From NCBI GenBank assembly GCA_045537235.1, contig JAZSPB010000156.1, positions 62,001 to 126,000 of the forward strand: a stretch of DNA of 64,000 nt. The letters are read 5' to 3'. A program made the position numbers and the translations under genes. Source of the DNA: RGIG8775 sp045537235. Lineage in GTDB: Bacteria; Bacillota; Clostridia; Oscillospirales; CAG-272. The notes beneath the pieces are model-generated. The model ran no database searches and was not told the origin of the DNA. It saw nothing but the letters and a program-made list of their open reading frames with translations. Positions 42,936 through 50,715 of this stretch are shown piece by piece; position 1 is the first letter of the stretch; each line of letters begins with the position of its first letter.

Positions 42936-44927
42936 CTATTTTTTCTCGGAAAGACTCTTGATCTTATCTCGGTAATAAACAGCCTGCTCAAAATCAAGAC
43001 GTTTGGCACAATCCTTCATCTTGACCGTAAGCTCGGCAATCAACTTTTCCTTTTCTTTTTGTGTCAGCTTGCCCGCTTTGGTCTTGGCTTTGATTCGCGG
43101 GTTGTCGGAAAGCTCGCCTTGAATACCGATCTCGATCACATCGCGAATCCCTTTAGTGATGGTCCGCGGAACAATATTGTTTTTAATATTAAACTCGTTT
43201 TGAATGGTACGACGCCGCTCGGTCTCGACAATGGCGCGGCGCATGGATTCGGTAACGGTATCGGCATACATAATAACCTTACCTTCCGCATTTCTGGCCG
43301 CGCGCCCCACGGTCTGGATCAATCCTCGCTCGGCGCGCAGAAAACCTTCCTTATCGGCATCGAGGATGGCGACCAAAGAGACCTCCGGAATATCCAATCC
43401 CTCACGCAGAAGATTGATACCGATCAGCACATCAAACACGCCCAAACGAAGATCGCGTATGATCTCCATGCGTTCGATGGTCTGAACATTATAATGGATA
43501 TACTTAACCTTAACCCCGTTGGACTCAAAATAATCACTCAAATCCTCGGCCATCTTTCGTGTGAGAGTGGTCACCAAAACGCGCTCATTTTTTGCGGCTC
43601 TTATTCGGATCTCACCAAGAAGATCGTCCACCTGACCACCGATGGGACGCACCTCGATCTTGGGATCGAGAAGTCCTGTGGGACGGATGATCTGCTCGAC
43701 TACCTGCTCCGAATGCTCCATCTCGTAATCACCCGGCGTTGCACTGACACACACCACTTGATTGAGCTTACTCTCAAACTCTTCAAAGAAAAGCGGTCGA
43801 TTATCATAGGCGGATGGCAGGCGAAAACCGTATTCCACAAGGTTTTGTTTTCGTGCCCGATCGCCTCCGCTCATTCCGCGCACCTGCGGAAGGGTCATAT
43901 GCGACTCATCCACAAACAAAATAAAGTCCTTTGGGAAATAATCCAAAAGCGTATACGGTGTAGATCCCTTCGGACGACCCGAAAGGATACGGGAATAGTT
44001 TTCCACCCCCGAACAAAAACCGACCTCGCGCAACATCTCCAAGTCGTACTTTACACGTTCTTCGATGCGCTGTGCTTCCAGCAATTTATTCTCTGCGCGG
44101 AAGAACTCCACGCGCTCTTTCATTTCCCGCTCGATCTCTGCCAACGCCACTTCCCGCTTCTCATCGGAAACAGCATAGTGGGATGCAGGATAGATCGGTA
44201 CATAGGACAATACGCGAACCAGCTCACCCGTCACCACATTGATCTCACTGACACGTTCGATCTCATCTCCCCAAAACTCCACACGAATTGCCTTGTCCGA
44301 ATTGGAGGCGGGAAATACATCCACGGTATCTCCGTGAACTCGGAACTTATCGCGCACGAAATTGAGATCGTTTCGATCATAATTGATCGCAATCAAATGG
44401 TGAACAAAATCGTCTCGACTCATCAACATTCCCGGGCGAACAGCAAGCACCAAATTCTTATATTCCTCGGGATCACCCAGCGAATAAATACAAGAAACAC
44501 TGGCAACGATGATGACATCTCTGCGCTCAAATAAAGCCGATGTGGCGCTATGCCGAAGCATATCGATTTCGTCGTTGATCTGCGCATCCTTCTCAATATA
44601 CATATCCCGTCCGGGGATATAGGCCTCGGGCTGATAATAATCATAGTAGGAAACAAAATATTCCACTGCATTTTCGGGAAAGAACTCACGAAATTCCGAA
44701 CAAAGCTGTGCTGCGAGTATCTTATTATGCGCAAGGACAAGGGTAGGACGGTTCACGTTGGCAATCACATTGGCCATGGTGAAGGTCTTACCCGATCCCG
44801 TAACACCAAGAAGCGTCTGAATCCGTTCACCCGAAAGAATGCCTTTGGTCAATGCTTCAATGGCCTCGGGCTGATCACCTGTGGGACGGTATTCGCTATG
44901 CAGTTTAAAACGGGGGGATTCTGTCAT
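42936..44927 (-). CDS. uvrB: Excinuclease ABC subunit B
   Basis: 663 residues. Helicase motif I is GVTGSGKTFTMANVIA, the beta-hairpin region YYDYYQPEAYIP is present, DEAD-like motif II is FVDESHMTLPQ, and motif VI is QTVGRAARNAEGKV. A C-terminal UVR motif (about 625-660) contains MKDCAKRLDFEQAVYYRDKI for UvrA/UvrC contact. It verifies damage in nucleotide excision repair. It is the middle gene of xer-uvrB-uvrA. Confidence 0.98.
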   Translation of the reverse strand: MTESPRFKLHSEYRPTGDQPEAIEALTKGILSGERIQTLLGVTGSGKTFTMANVIANVNRPTLVLAHNKILAAQLCSEFREFFPENAVEYFVSYYDYYQPEAYIPGRDMYIEKDAQINDEIDMLRHSATSALFERRDVIIVASVSCIYSLGDPEEYKNLVLAVRPGMLMSRDDFVHHLIAINYDRNDLNFVRDKFRVHGDTVDVFPASNSDKAIRVEFWGDEIERVSEINVVTGELVRVLSYVPIYPASHYAVSDEKREVALAEIEREMKERVEFFRAENKLLEAQRIEERVKYDLEMLREVGFCSGVENYSRILSGRPKGSTPYTLLDYFPKDFILFVDESHMTLPQVRGMSGGDRARKQNLVEYGFRLPSAYDNRPLFFEEFESKLNQVVCVSATPGDYEMEHSEQVVEQIIRPTGLLDPKIEVRPIGGQVDDLLGEIRIRAAKNERVLVTTLTRKMAEDLSDYFESNGVKVKYIHYNVQTIERMEIIRDLRLGVFDVLIGINLLREGLDIPEVSLVAILDADKEGFLRAERGLIQTVGRAARNAEGKVIMYADTVTESMRRAIVETERRRTIQNEFNIKNNIVPRTITKGIRDVIEIGIQGELSDNPRIKAKTKAGKLTQKEKEKLIAELTVKMKDCAKRLDFEQAVYYRDKIKSLSEKK

Positions 44928-44946
44928 ATTTATCTTTTATCTCCTA

Positions 44947-45957
44947 TTACAGTTTGTCCTTATCCACTTTTGCAAGGGGGTTCTGACTCATAGCTTTCTC
45001 CATGCTTTCATTGCTCACATGGGTATATATCTGCGTAGTATTAAGTTGTTCATGCCCCAAAATATCCTTGAGCACACGAACATCTACATTTCCCGATTGA
45101 TACATCAGCGTTGCCGCGGTGTGTCTGAGTTTATGTACCGAATAATGCTTGGATTCCAAGCCCGCAAGATCCAAATATTTGTAAACCATCCACTGTACTG
45201 TCTTTTCGCTGATCCTTTTTTCCAAGCGACTGAGGAAAAGTGCATTGGTGTTGATCTTTGTATTTCTTGCCAGCTCCAACCGCTCGGTTATGTGAGGCAT
45301 CAGCGCATCACGGCAAGCCTCGTTGAGATAAATGATCCGTTCCTTATTTCCCTTTCCCAGCACGCGAAGTGAGCGAAGATCGCGATCTATGTCATTAATA
45401 TTGATCCCAACAAGCTCGGACAAACGCATTCCGCAATTGAGAAACAAGGTAATAATAGCATAATCGCGAGTTGTGCTTTTGGACTCCTTATCATTTTTTA
45501 CGGTTTCCAACAAAACCAGTGACTCCTCAAGACTCAAATACTTAGGCAAAGACTTTCGCTGTTTAGGCGACTCAATGTTGATCGCCGGATTGTCATCAAA
45601 ATAGTGTCTTTTTGCCACAAGATATCTGTAAAAGGCTTTGATAGCAGACAATTTTCTTGCTTTTGACGCATTTTGGTTATTCCTCGTATTGGTTGCGTAC
45701 ATAAGAAAGGCATAGATGTCCTCGGTCTTTACGCTTTGAACCATTTCCAAATCTACCGAATCGATAGAAACTTCTTCAAACTCCTCTCCGTCGGTAGAAA
45801 TACCGCAACGGGAGGCAATCAAGAATTTGAAAAAGATCTTCAGATCCAAAACATATTCATCCACCGTCTTCGAGGAGCAACCTTGAATTACGGATTTATA
45901 CGATATAAATTCTTGAATAATGGGGGGATATTGAGTATAATCCATCGAATTTTTCAT
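44947..45957 (-). CDS. Tyrosine recombinase, XerC/XerD type
   Basis: 336 residues. An N-terminal SAM-like domain (KTVDEYVLDLKIFFKFL) precedes the catalytic domain with Arg in NCGMRLSELVGI, Lys in VLGKGNKERII, HKLRHTAATLM (His-x-x-Arg), the second His in LGHEQLNTTQ and the nucleophile Tyr in QIYTHVS. It likely resolves chromosome dimers at dif. The start is the ATG with GGAGGTG eight bases before it; a closer upstream ATG overlaps that site. No attachment sites or mobile genes surround it, and it leads the uvrBA operon. Confidence 0.9.
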   Translation of the reverse strand: MKNSMDYTQYPPIIQEFISYKSVIQGCSSKTVDEYVLDLKIFFKFLIASRCGISTDGEEFEEVSIDSVDLEMVQSVKTEDIYAFLMYATNTRNNQNASKARKLSAIKAFYRYLVAKRHYFDDNPAINIESPKQRKSLPKYLSLEESLVLLETVKNDKESKSTTRDYAIITLFLNCGMRLSELVGININDIDRDLRSLRVLGKGNKERIIYLNEACRDALMPHITERLELARNTKINTNALFLSRLEKRISEKTVQWMVYKYLDLAGLESKHYSVHKLRHTAATLMYQSGNVDVRVLKDILGHEQLNTTQIYTHVSNESMEKAMSQNPLAKVDKDKL

Positions 45958-46036
45958 TTTTTGCACCTCCATTATAGTTATTATACAACAACTCTTGATA
46001 TTTTAGTGGATAAAGTGTAAACTTTTGTCTTTTTTG

Positions 46037-46065
46037 TTGAAATTCTTTTTCTTTCGCGCTATAAT
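46037..46065 (+). promoter_or_regulatory. Sigma-A promoter of a small membrane protein gene
   Basis: TTGAAA (46037-46042) and TATAAT (46060-46065) with 17-base spacing, 33 bases before the ATG at 46099. Confidence 0.75.
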
Positions 46066-46098
46066 GATGGTACCATCAAAAATAACACGGAGTTATCT

Positions 46099-46629
46099 AT
46101 GTTACTGTTTTTAAAAAATCGCTCTTATGAGATTGTCAGACTTTTTTTAAATCAAATCGCCATTTCTATTTTCGGCTTTTCGCTTAACTTGGCCACAAAA
46201 ACCAATCACACAGGTCTCAGCGTCGGTACCAGTGTGTTCTCCATCTTGTTTTATCTCTTCATCACATATGTTATGATGTGGGAGCTGGGCGCCAAGGACA
46301 GCCACAAGATTGAAAGACATGACAAAGGTCAATCTCGTGCTTCCGGTTTTTTCATGGGACTTGTTGCAAGTTCACTGAATTTTATTCTCGCCATTCTTAT
46401 CATGCTTGGCACTTTGATCCCCGGCATGGGGAATGTGGGCGGCGTATCGCAGCTTATTGCCCTCCTCACCGAAGGAATGTATTCCGGGCTTCTCTCTCTT
46501 AAGATCGGAGGAAGCGCCCTCTCCAGTTTGTGGTTCATGTATTTCCTTCTCCCGCTCCCCCGTATCGGCGTCACTACACTGGCTTACTTCGCCGGCAGCA
46601 AAAATTTCAAGCTTTTTGGAAAAAAATAA
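46099..46629 (+). CDS. Small polytopic membrane protein of unknown function
   Basis: 176 residues with about four hydrophobic segments (roughly 15-32, 42-62, 82-105 and 140-160) and a basic C-terminus. The loop GAKDSHKIERHDKGQSRASG is polar and positive. I recognise no family. CGGAG precedes the ATG. It is monocistronic: promoter before it, strong terminator after it. Confidence 0.6.
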   Translation: MLLFLKNRSYEIVRLFLNQIAISIFGFSLNLATKTNHTGLSVGTSVFSILFYLFITYVMMWELGAKDSHKIERHDKGQSRASGFFMGLVASSLNFILAILIMLGTLIPGMGNVGGVSQLIALLTEGMYSGLLSLKIGGSALSSLWFMYFLLPLPRIGVTTLAYFAGSKNFKLFGKK

Positions 46630-46642
46630 TTCTTACCTTCAA

Positions 46643-46695
46643 TTCCCCTCTCATTTCGTCTTCATCTAAAAGGCGATATGCAGAGGGGAACTTTT
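46643..46695 (+). terminator. Intrinsic terminator after the 176-residue membrane protein gene
   Basis: TTCCCCTCT and AGAGGGGAA arms with a loop of about 30 bases that may form an inner stem, followed by CTTTTTATTC. Confidence 0.7.
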
Positions 46696-46747
46696 TATTC
46701 AATCAAAAATTACGGTAAATGCCAAAGATTTAAAAAGGAAGCAGAAT

Positions 46748-47605
46748 TTAGACCTCTTCAAATTTTGAAACCAGAAAACGCCCTACACTTTCAGCATAAG
46801 CCAAAGCATTCGGAACAAGCTCTTGGGGCAATTTTTTGATGAACCAAAACACCTCGAAAGTCAGATCACCACGGTACCGAACATCTTTTAAGGCGGAAAT
46901 TATGGCATCCCAATCCAATTTTCCCATAAACGGAACAAGGTGACGGTCGGCAAGATAATCGGTATCTTGAATATGCAAAGATTGCAGAAGCCCATCTTTC
47001 ATGCCCAAGATAAAGTCTTCCGGAGACATACCCGTAATCGCCGCATGACCAACATCCAAACAGGCAGTAAACCAAGGAGAATCCAATTTCTTAATAAAAT
47101 TACACAACAATTTGGGTGTGCCCAACCGTCCGAAAAACGAATTGCACTTTGTGTTATGCGTAAACAAATTTTCCACTGCTATTTGGATTCCAAACCTTTC
47201 GCAATAAGGCTCAAAGCTTTTATAGAAACAAAAATTGTATTCCTCGAAATCCTCGTTGGCAGGTACCTCCAAGGAGTGGATCACAATATTTTCCGCACCG
47301 AGTATGGCGGCAGCTTCTATTGCACGAACCAATGCCCGATAATTAGACTCGGACACATCCATTTTTTCTCCGTAACGAAAATCAAGCGGAGCATGTGCTT
47401 GATTGCAAGCAAGACCGTTTTCATCCAAGCATTTACGAATCCTTGCCGCATATTCCGCATAGCCGTCTCCTAAAACCGGGGCATCTTTCGGAAACCAATA
47501 AAACGAATAATCAACAGCATCAAATCCCGCATCTTTGATCAAGCGAAGGGCCTCTTCGTCTCCGAATTTTTCTCTTACAGCATAGGTTTCAATCGACAAT
47601 TTCAT
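46748..47605 (-). CDS. Sugar isomerase/epimerase-like TIM-barrel protein
   Basis: 285 residues of the xylose isomerase-like (AP endonuclease 2 fold) superfamily. Candidate metal ligands lie in NIVIHSLEVP (His), IAVENLFTHN (Glu), CLDVGHAAITG (Asp, His), LHIQDTDYLADRHLVPFMG (His, Asp, His) and LTFEVFW (Glu). Members isomerise or epimerise sugars or inositols; the substrate is unknown. AAGGTGATC precedes the ATG. It follows the HTH-GH51 gene after 31 bases, so it is likely co-transcribed and involved in use of the released sugar. Confidence 0.85.
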   Translation of the reverse strand: MKLSIETYAVREKFGDEEALRLIKDAGFDAVDYSFYWFPKDAPVLGDGYAEYAARIRKCLDENGLACNQAHAPLDFRYGEKMDVSESNYRALVRAIEAAAILGAENIVIHSLEVPANEDFEEYNFCFYKSFEPYCERFGIQIAVENLFTHNTKCNSFFGRLGTPKLLCNFIKKLDSPWFTACLDVGHAAITGMSPEDFILGMKDGLLQSLHIQDTDYLADRHLVPFMGKLDWDAIISALKDVRYRGDLTFEVFWFIKKLPQELVPNALAYAESVGRFLVSKFEEV

Positions 47606-47636
47606 AAAAGATCACCTTATTTGTACAAATCGCTTT

Positions 47637-49733
47637 TTAATACTGTATCAGTGCCATACTGTGTGGCGGCAATTCAAATTCGCACCGCCCTCCGTCTTTG
47701 TTAACGGCAATGTCCAGAATTGAAAAATCGGAATGAGGAAGCAAACAGTCTCCTACATATATCTTAACATTTACCGCTTTTCCCGGATCCTCAAACGAGA
47801 CTGTCTGCGATTCATCGAATGAAGAATTGACAACCGTTACTGTGACCTCTCCGTTTTTCTCTGTAGCAACCACACGGTCGGTAGCCAAATGCACTTTGCC
47901 GTTCACATGATGCTTCATCAAGGCAAGTGCTTGACCGGTTGCTGTCAGTGAAACACCTTGCGGCGTAACCTTAATGGCACTTTCATTTACCGCTTCAAAC
48001 TGGCAGGCAAGTTCAATTCCGCAATTCTGTGCCTCTTCGATGATCATATGCATCATAAGCGCTGTATAAATACCGTCGATCACACACGAGGGGCGGAACC
48101 AAGCATACCAAACATTCCACTCATCAAACGAGATCTTTACACACCCGTCGACCATTTCATGAATTTCTCGAACATTACTGCGTGCACGTTCCACCGCGCC
48201 CATACATCTTTCATATTCTGCCCTCAATTTGGTCATATCGGCATATTGAGGTTCTTTATTATAAAAATGAAATGATATGAGAGAGGAAATATCCGAAAGA
48301 GGTCTTGCCGAATGGTCTACCCACTCCCGATTCGGATACGGACCCGAAGAACAGAAGGTTAGATTGGGGCAGACCTCAAACATCTTTTTTCCATTCTCTC
48401 TTGCAAGACGAGCATATCCGTATGCACTGTTGTCCCCCTCCATATGCCCATATCCAAACTCATTTCCCAACGACCAAAGCATGACATTGTAAGGCTCCGG
48501 ATTTCCTCTTTGCGCCCGAAGTTTTCCGTACACGGTGGTTTCATCACCGTTGCAATATTCAACCCACGCCGCGTTTTCTGCCGGGGTATTCCAAGCAAGA
48601 TTGATGGTAAGATACGGCTCCGCGCCGATCTCGCGGCAAAGGGCGATAAAATCATCGGTGTTGATCTCATGAAAATCATATCCTAAAGTATGGGGCTGAG
48701 TTTCAAGATTCATGTAGGACTCAAAGGGGGCACGTTCATCAACGGGTAACATGCCGTCAAACCAGTTGTATTCTCCGGCGAAATTTCCTCCCGGCCAACG
48801 CAGCAGTTTGATGCCGATCTCTTTCATAGCCTCGATCACATCCGGACGCATTCCTCTGAAATTGTTAACATTCATCAAAGAAACGCAACCAACCGTCACA
48901 CATCCTTTTTTCTCAAATGTAATTCGAAAATCGGCCTCAGAATCGCTGTATTTTGGAGTAAGTACTACCGTTTGACGCTCCCACGCATCTCCCGCGTTCA
49001 ACCGCAAACATTTTTGAGCATACACATTTTTTCCGCCTCGCGACGTTATGCTTACCGTAAGCTCCATGTCAACAAAAGCTTGCAAAACCAAGGCGACCTC
49101 ATAGGACTCGCCGGCAGAAAAAGCTATATCATGCTGACCGATCCCGCTCAACTCATCTCGAAAATAATTCGATACGCGTTGGGAATTACACTCAACGTTT
49201 CTATGCATATGATAATGCTCTTCGTCATGGTGGGTATAGGGTTCCGCAAACGAGCAATAAGTCTTTTCACCGATCACATACCATTCCTTTGCCACCCCCT
49301 CCATGGCAGAAGGTTTTCCTACAAATTTTCGATTGCGAAGCATTTGTGCGGAAAGACCTCCGCACATACAAGAACGCGTATGCTCAAGATTGTTTCCAAA
49401 AAGATATGGCGAAACCATTCCCAAGTCGCTCCCTTGTCCAAACTCGATTCGACAATGCTTTTCAAAAGGACGAATACGCCCCGCATCATTTTTTTGTATG
49501 GAGTTGCTGCTCAAAGCCATATTCTCTGCTTTGCCGTCCATCAGTTGGGCAATACTCACCTTCAATTCAGTGGCGATTCGGTTCAGTAGAGAAACATCAG
49601 GGCAACTCAATCCCCTCTCCCACTTAGAAACTGCCTTTCCCGTAACACCCAGGATCTTTCCAAAATCATCCTGTGTATATCCAAGTGAACTTCTTCGTGT
49701 CGCGATAAACTTGCCGATCTTTCTCATGTCCAT
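47637..49733 (-). CDS. Fusion of a Cro/CI-type HTH to a GH51-type alpha-L-arabinofuranosidase
   Basis: 698 residues. Residues about 5-65 are a XRE helix-turn-helix (IGKFIATRRSSLGYTQDDFG, then GKAVSKWERGLSCP and a typical third helix). After a 25-residue linker comes a glycosidase of the GH51 type. LLRWPGGNFAGEYNWFDG is near 310, GAEPYLTINLAWNTPAENAA near 370, the acid/base SLGNEFG (Glu about 425) and the nucleophile SFDEWN (Glu about 538). A C-terminal beta-sandwich ends the protein. There is no signal peptide. The start is the ATG about nine bases after GGGAGG; a TTG form 18 bases longer is unlikely. The frame is open across the junction. A sensor-repressor that also hydrolyses or binds arabinosides is the simplest reading. 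Confidence 0.9.
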   Translation of the reverse strand: MDMRKIGKFIATRRSSLGYTQDDFGKILGVTGKAVSKWERGLSCPDVSLLNRIATELKVSIAQLMDGKAENMALSSNSIQKNDAGRIRPFEKHCRIEFGQGSDLGMVSPYLFGNNLEHTRSCMCGGLSAQMLRNRKFVGKPSAMEGVAKEWYVIGEKTYCSFAEPYTHHDEEHYHMHRNVECNSQRVSNYFRDELSGIGQHDIAFSAGESYEVALVLQAFVDMELTVSITSRGGKNVYAQKCLRLNAGDAWERQTVVLTPKYSDSEADFRITFEKKGCVTVGCVSLMNVNNFRGMRPDVIEAMKEIGIKLLRWPGGNFAGEYNWFDGMLPVDERAPFESYMNLETQPHTLGYDFHEINTDDFIALCREIGAEPYLTINLAWNTPAENAAWVEYCNGDETTVYGKLRAQRGNPEPYNVMLWSLGNEFGYGHMEGDNSAYGYARLARENGKKMFEVCPNLTFCSSGPYPNREWVDHSARPLSDISSLISFHFYNKEPQYADMTKLRAEYERCMGAVERARSNVREIHEMVDGCVKISFDEWNVWYAWFRPSCVIDGIYTALMMHMIIEEAQNCGIELACQFEAVNESAIKVTPQGVSLTATGQALALMKHHVNGKVHLATDRVVATEKNGEVTVTVVNSSFDESQTVSFEDPGKAVNVKIYVGDCLLPHSDFSILDIAVNKDGGRCEFELPPHSMALIQY

Positions 49734-49761
49734 AGCTTCGTTTCCTCCCAAGCATATATTT

Positions 49762-49775
49762 TGTGCAACCGCACA
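49762..49775. promoter_or_regulatory. Inverted repeat, candidate operator of the HTH-GH51 gene
   Basis: TGTGC-AACC-GCACA, a perfect 5-bp inverted repeat within an AT-rich context. It lies about 15 bases downstream of the -10 box and just before the ribosome site, where a bound XRE protein would block transcription. Binding is inferred. Confidence 0.45.
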
Positions 49776-49790
49776 TATGATCTTGATTTC

Positions 49791-49819
49791 ATTATAATAT
49801 GCTTTTTAAGGTTTGTCAA
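49791..49819 (-). promoter_or_regulatory. Perfect sigma-A promoter of the HTH-GH51 gene
   Basis: On the minus strand TTGACA (49814-49819) and TATAAT (49791-49796) with 17-base spacing, 58 bases before the start codon. Confidence 0.85.
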
Positions 49820-49849
49820 TCGACTGTCGGTTTCCTTGATTAGAGCGTG

Positions 49850-49881
49850 GCACGGGGTGGCACACATTTTTGTCCCCGTGC
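49850..49881. repeat. GC-rich inverted repeat between yebC and the HTH-GH51 gene
   Basis: GCACGGGG and CCCCGTGC (8 bp, 16-base loop). It has no T tract on the minus strand. TGGCAC occurs twice in and beside the left arm. It lies upstream of the promoter and after the yebC terminator; its role is not evident. Confidence 0.5.
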
Positions 49882-49898
49882 AAGTTTTAAAAGTGGCG

Positions 49899-49933
49899 AA
49901 AACCTCCTATGGCTTTGGTGCCAAGGGAGGTTT
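49899..49933 (-). terminator. Probable terminator of yebC
   Basis: AAACCTCC and GGAGGTTTT arms on the minus strand with an inner GGC/GCC pairing; only a four-T tail, so moderate strength is expected. It lies 24 bases after the yebC stop. Confidence 0.6.
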
Positions 49934-49956
49934 ACGGTCAAATTCTATTTTAATGA

Positions 49957-50688
49957 TTAGTCGCAATTTTCGCAGTTGTGATAAACTTCCATCACATCGT
50001 CATCGTCTTCGAATTTCTCAATCAGAAGATTCATAAACTTGATATCTTCCTCATTATCAAGCGTGACGTAAGTCGAAGGGATCTTGGACTTTTCTGCCGA
50101 AAGAAGCGTATAGCCTGCTGCCTCCAGTGCTTCCTTCACAGCGTAAAGGTCATCCGCAACGGTGTAGATCTCAAATGCACCTTCCTGTGCCATAAAGTCC
50201 TCGGCTCCTGCTTCCAGGGCTTGCTCCATCAGCTTATCCTCATCGATATCGCCGTCCTCATTCTCAATAATGATAACGCCCTTCTCCTCAAACATAAAGC
50301 TGACGCAACCCGTCTGTCCCATGTTGCCGTGATACTTGGCAAAATAAGAACGAACATTGCCCGCCGTGCGGTTTCTGTTGTCAGTGGTTGTCTCTACGAT
50401 GACCGCAACACCGCCGGGACCGTAACCCTCATAAACGATCTCCTCGTAGGATTCTCCCGTGCCGCCCATGGACTTTTTGATAATTCTGTCGATGTTATCG
50501 TTGGGCACGTTATTAGCTTTTGCCTTCTGGATCAGATCGCGAAGCTTGGAGTTGGAGTTGGGATCTCCGCCGCCCTCTTTAACGGCAATGGAAATCTCCT
50601 TACCGATCTTGGTAAATACCTTGGCGCGTTGTGCGTCAGTCTTTTCTTTCTTGTGCTTAATATTGGCCCACTTGCTATGTCCTGACAT
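49957..50688 (-). CDS. yebC: YebC/PmpR-family regulator or translation factor
   Basis: 243 residues, standard length. The N-terminus MSGHSKWANIKHKKEKTDAQ is diagnostic. Conserved segments include GGDPNSNSKLRDLIQKAKA, NVPNDNIDRIIKK and EGYGPGGVAVIVETTTDNRN. The family was annotated as transcriptional regulators, and some members assist translation of proline stretches. GAGAGG precedes the ATG. It closes the long leftward run from nusB. Confidence 0.95.
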   Translation of the reverse strand: MSGHSKWANIKHKKEKTDAQRAKVFTKIGKEISIAVKEGGGDPNSNSKLRDLIQKAKANNVPNDNIDRIIKKSMGGTGESYEEIVYEGYGPGGVAVIVETTTDNRNRTAGNVRSYFAKYHGNMGQTGCVSFMFEEKGVIIIENEDGDIDEDKLMEQALEAGAEDFMAQEGAFEIYTVADDLYAVKEALEAAGYTLLSAEKSKIPSTYVTLDNEEDIKFMNLLIEKFEDDDDVMEVYHNCENCD

Positions 50689-50715
50689 AATGATTTAACC
50701 TCTCGTTCCGTATTT

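Noticed and set aside
42921..44534. A 537-codon open frame antisense to uvrB
   Set aside because: UvrB is unmistakable on the other strand. The antisense frame has low-complexity His/Ile/Leu-rich content and no start signals.
44947..45957. Tyrosine recombinase as integrase of a mobile element
   Set aside because: No tRNA gene, direct repeats, excisionase, relaxase or phage genes nearby; the gene is in a housekeeping uvr operon and has Xer-like length.
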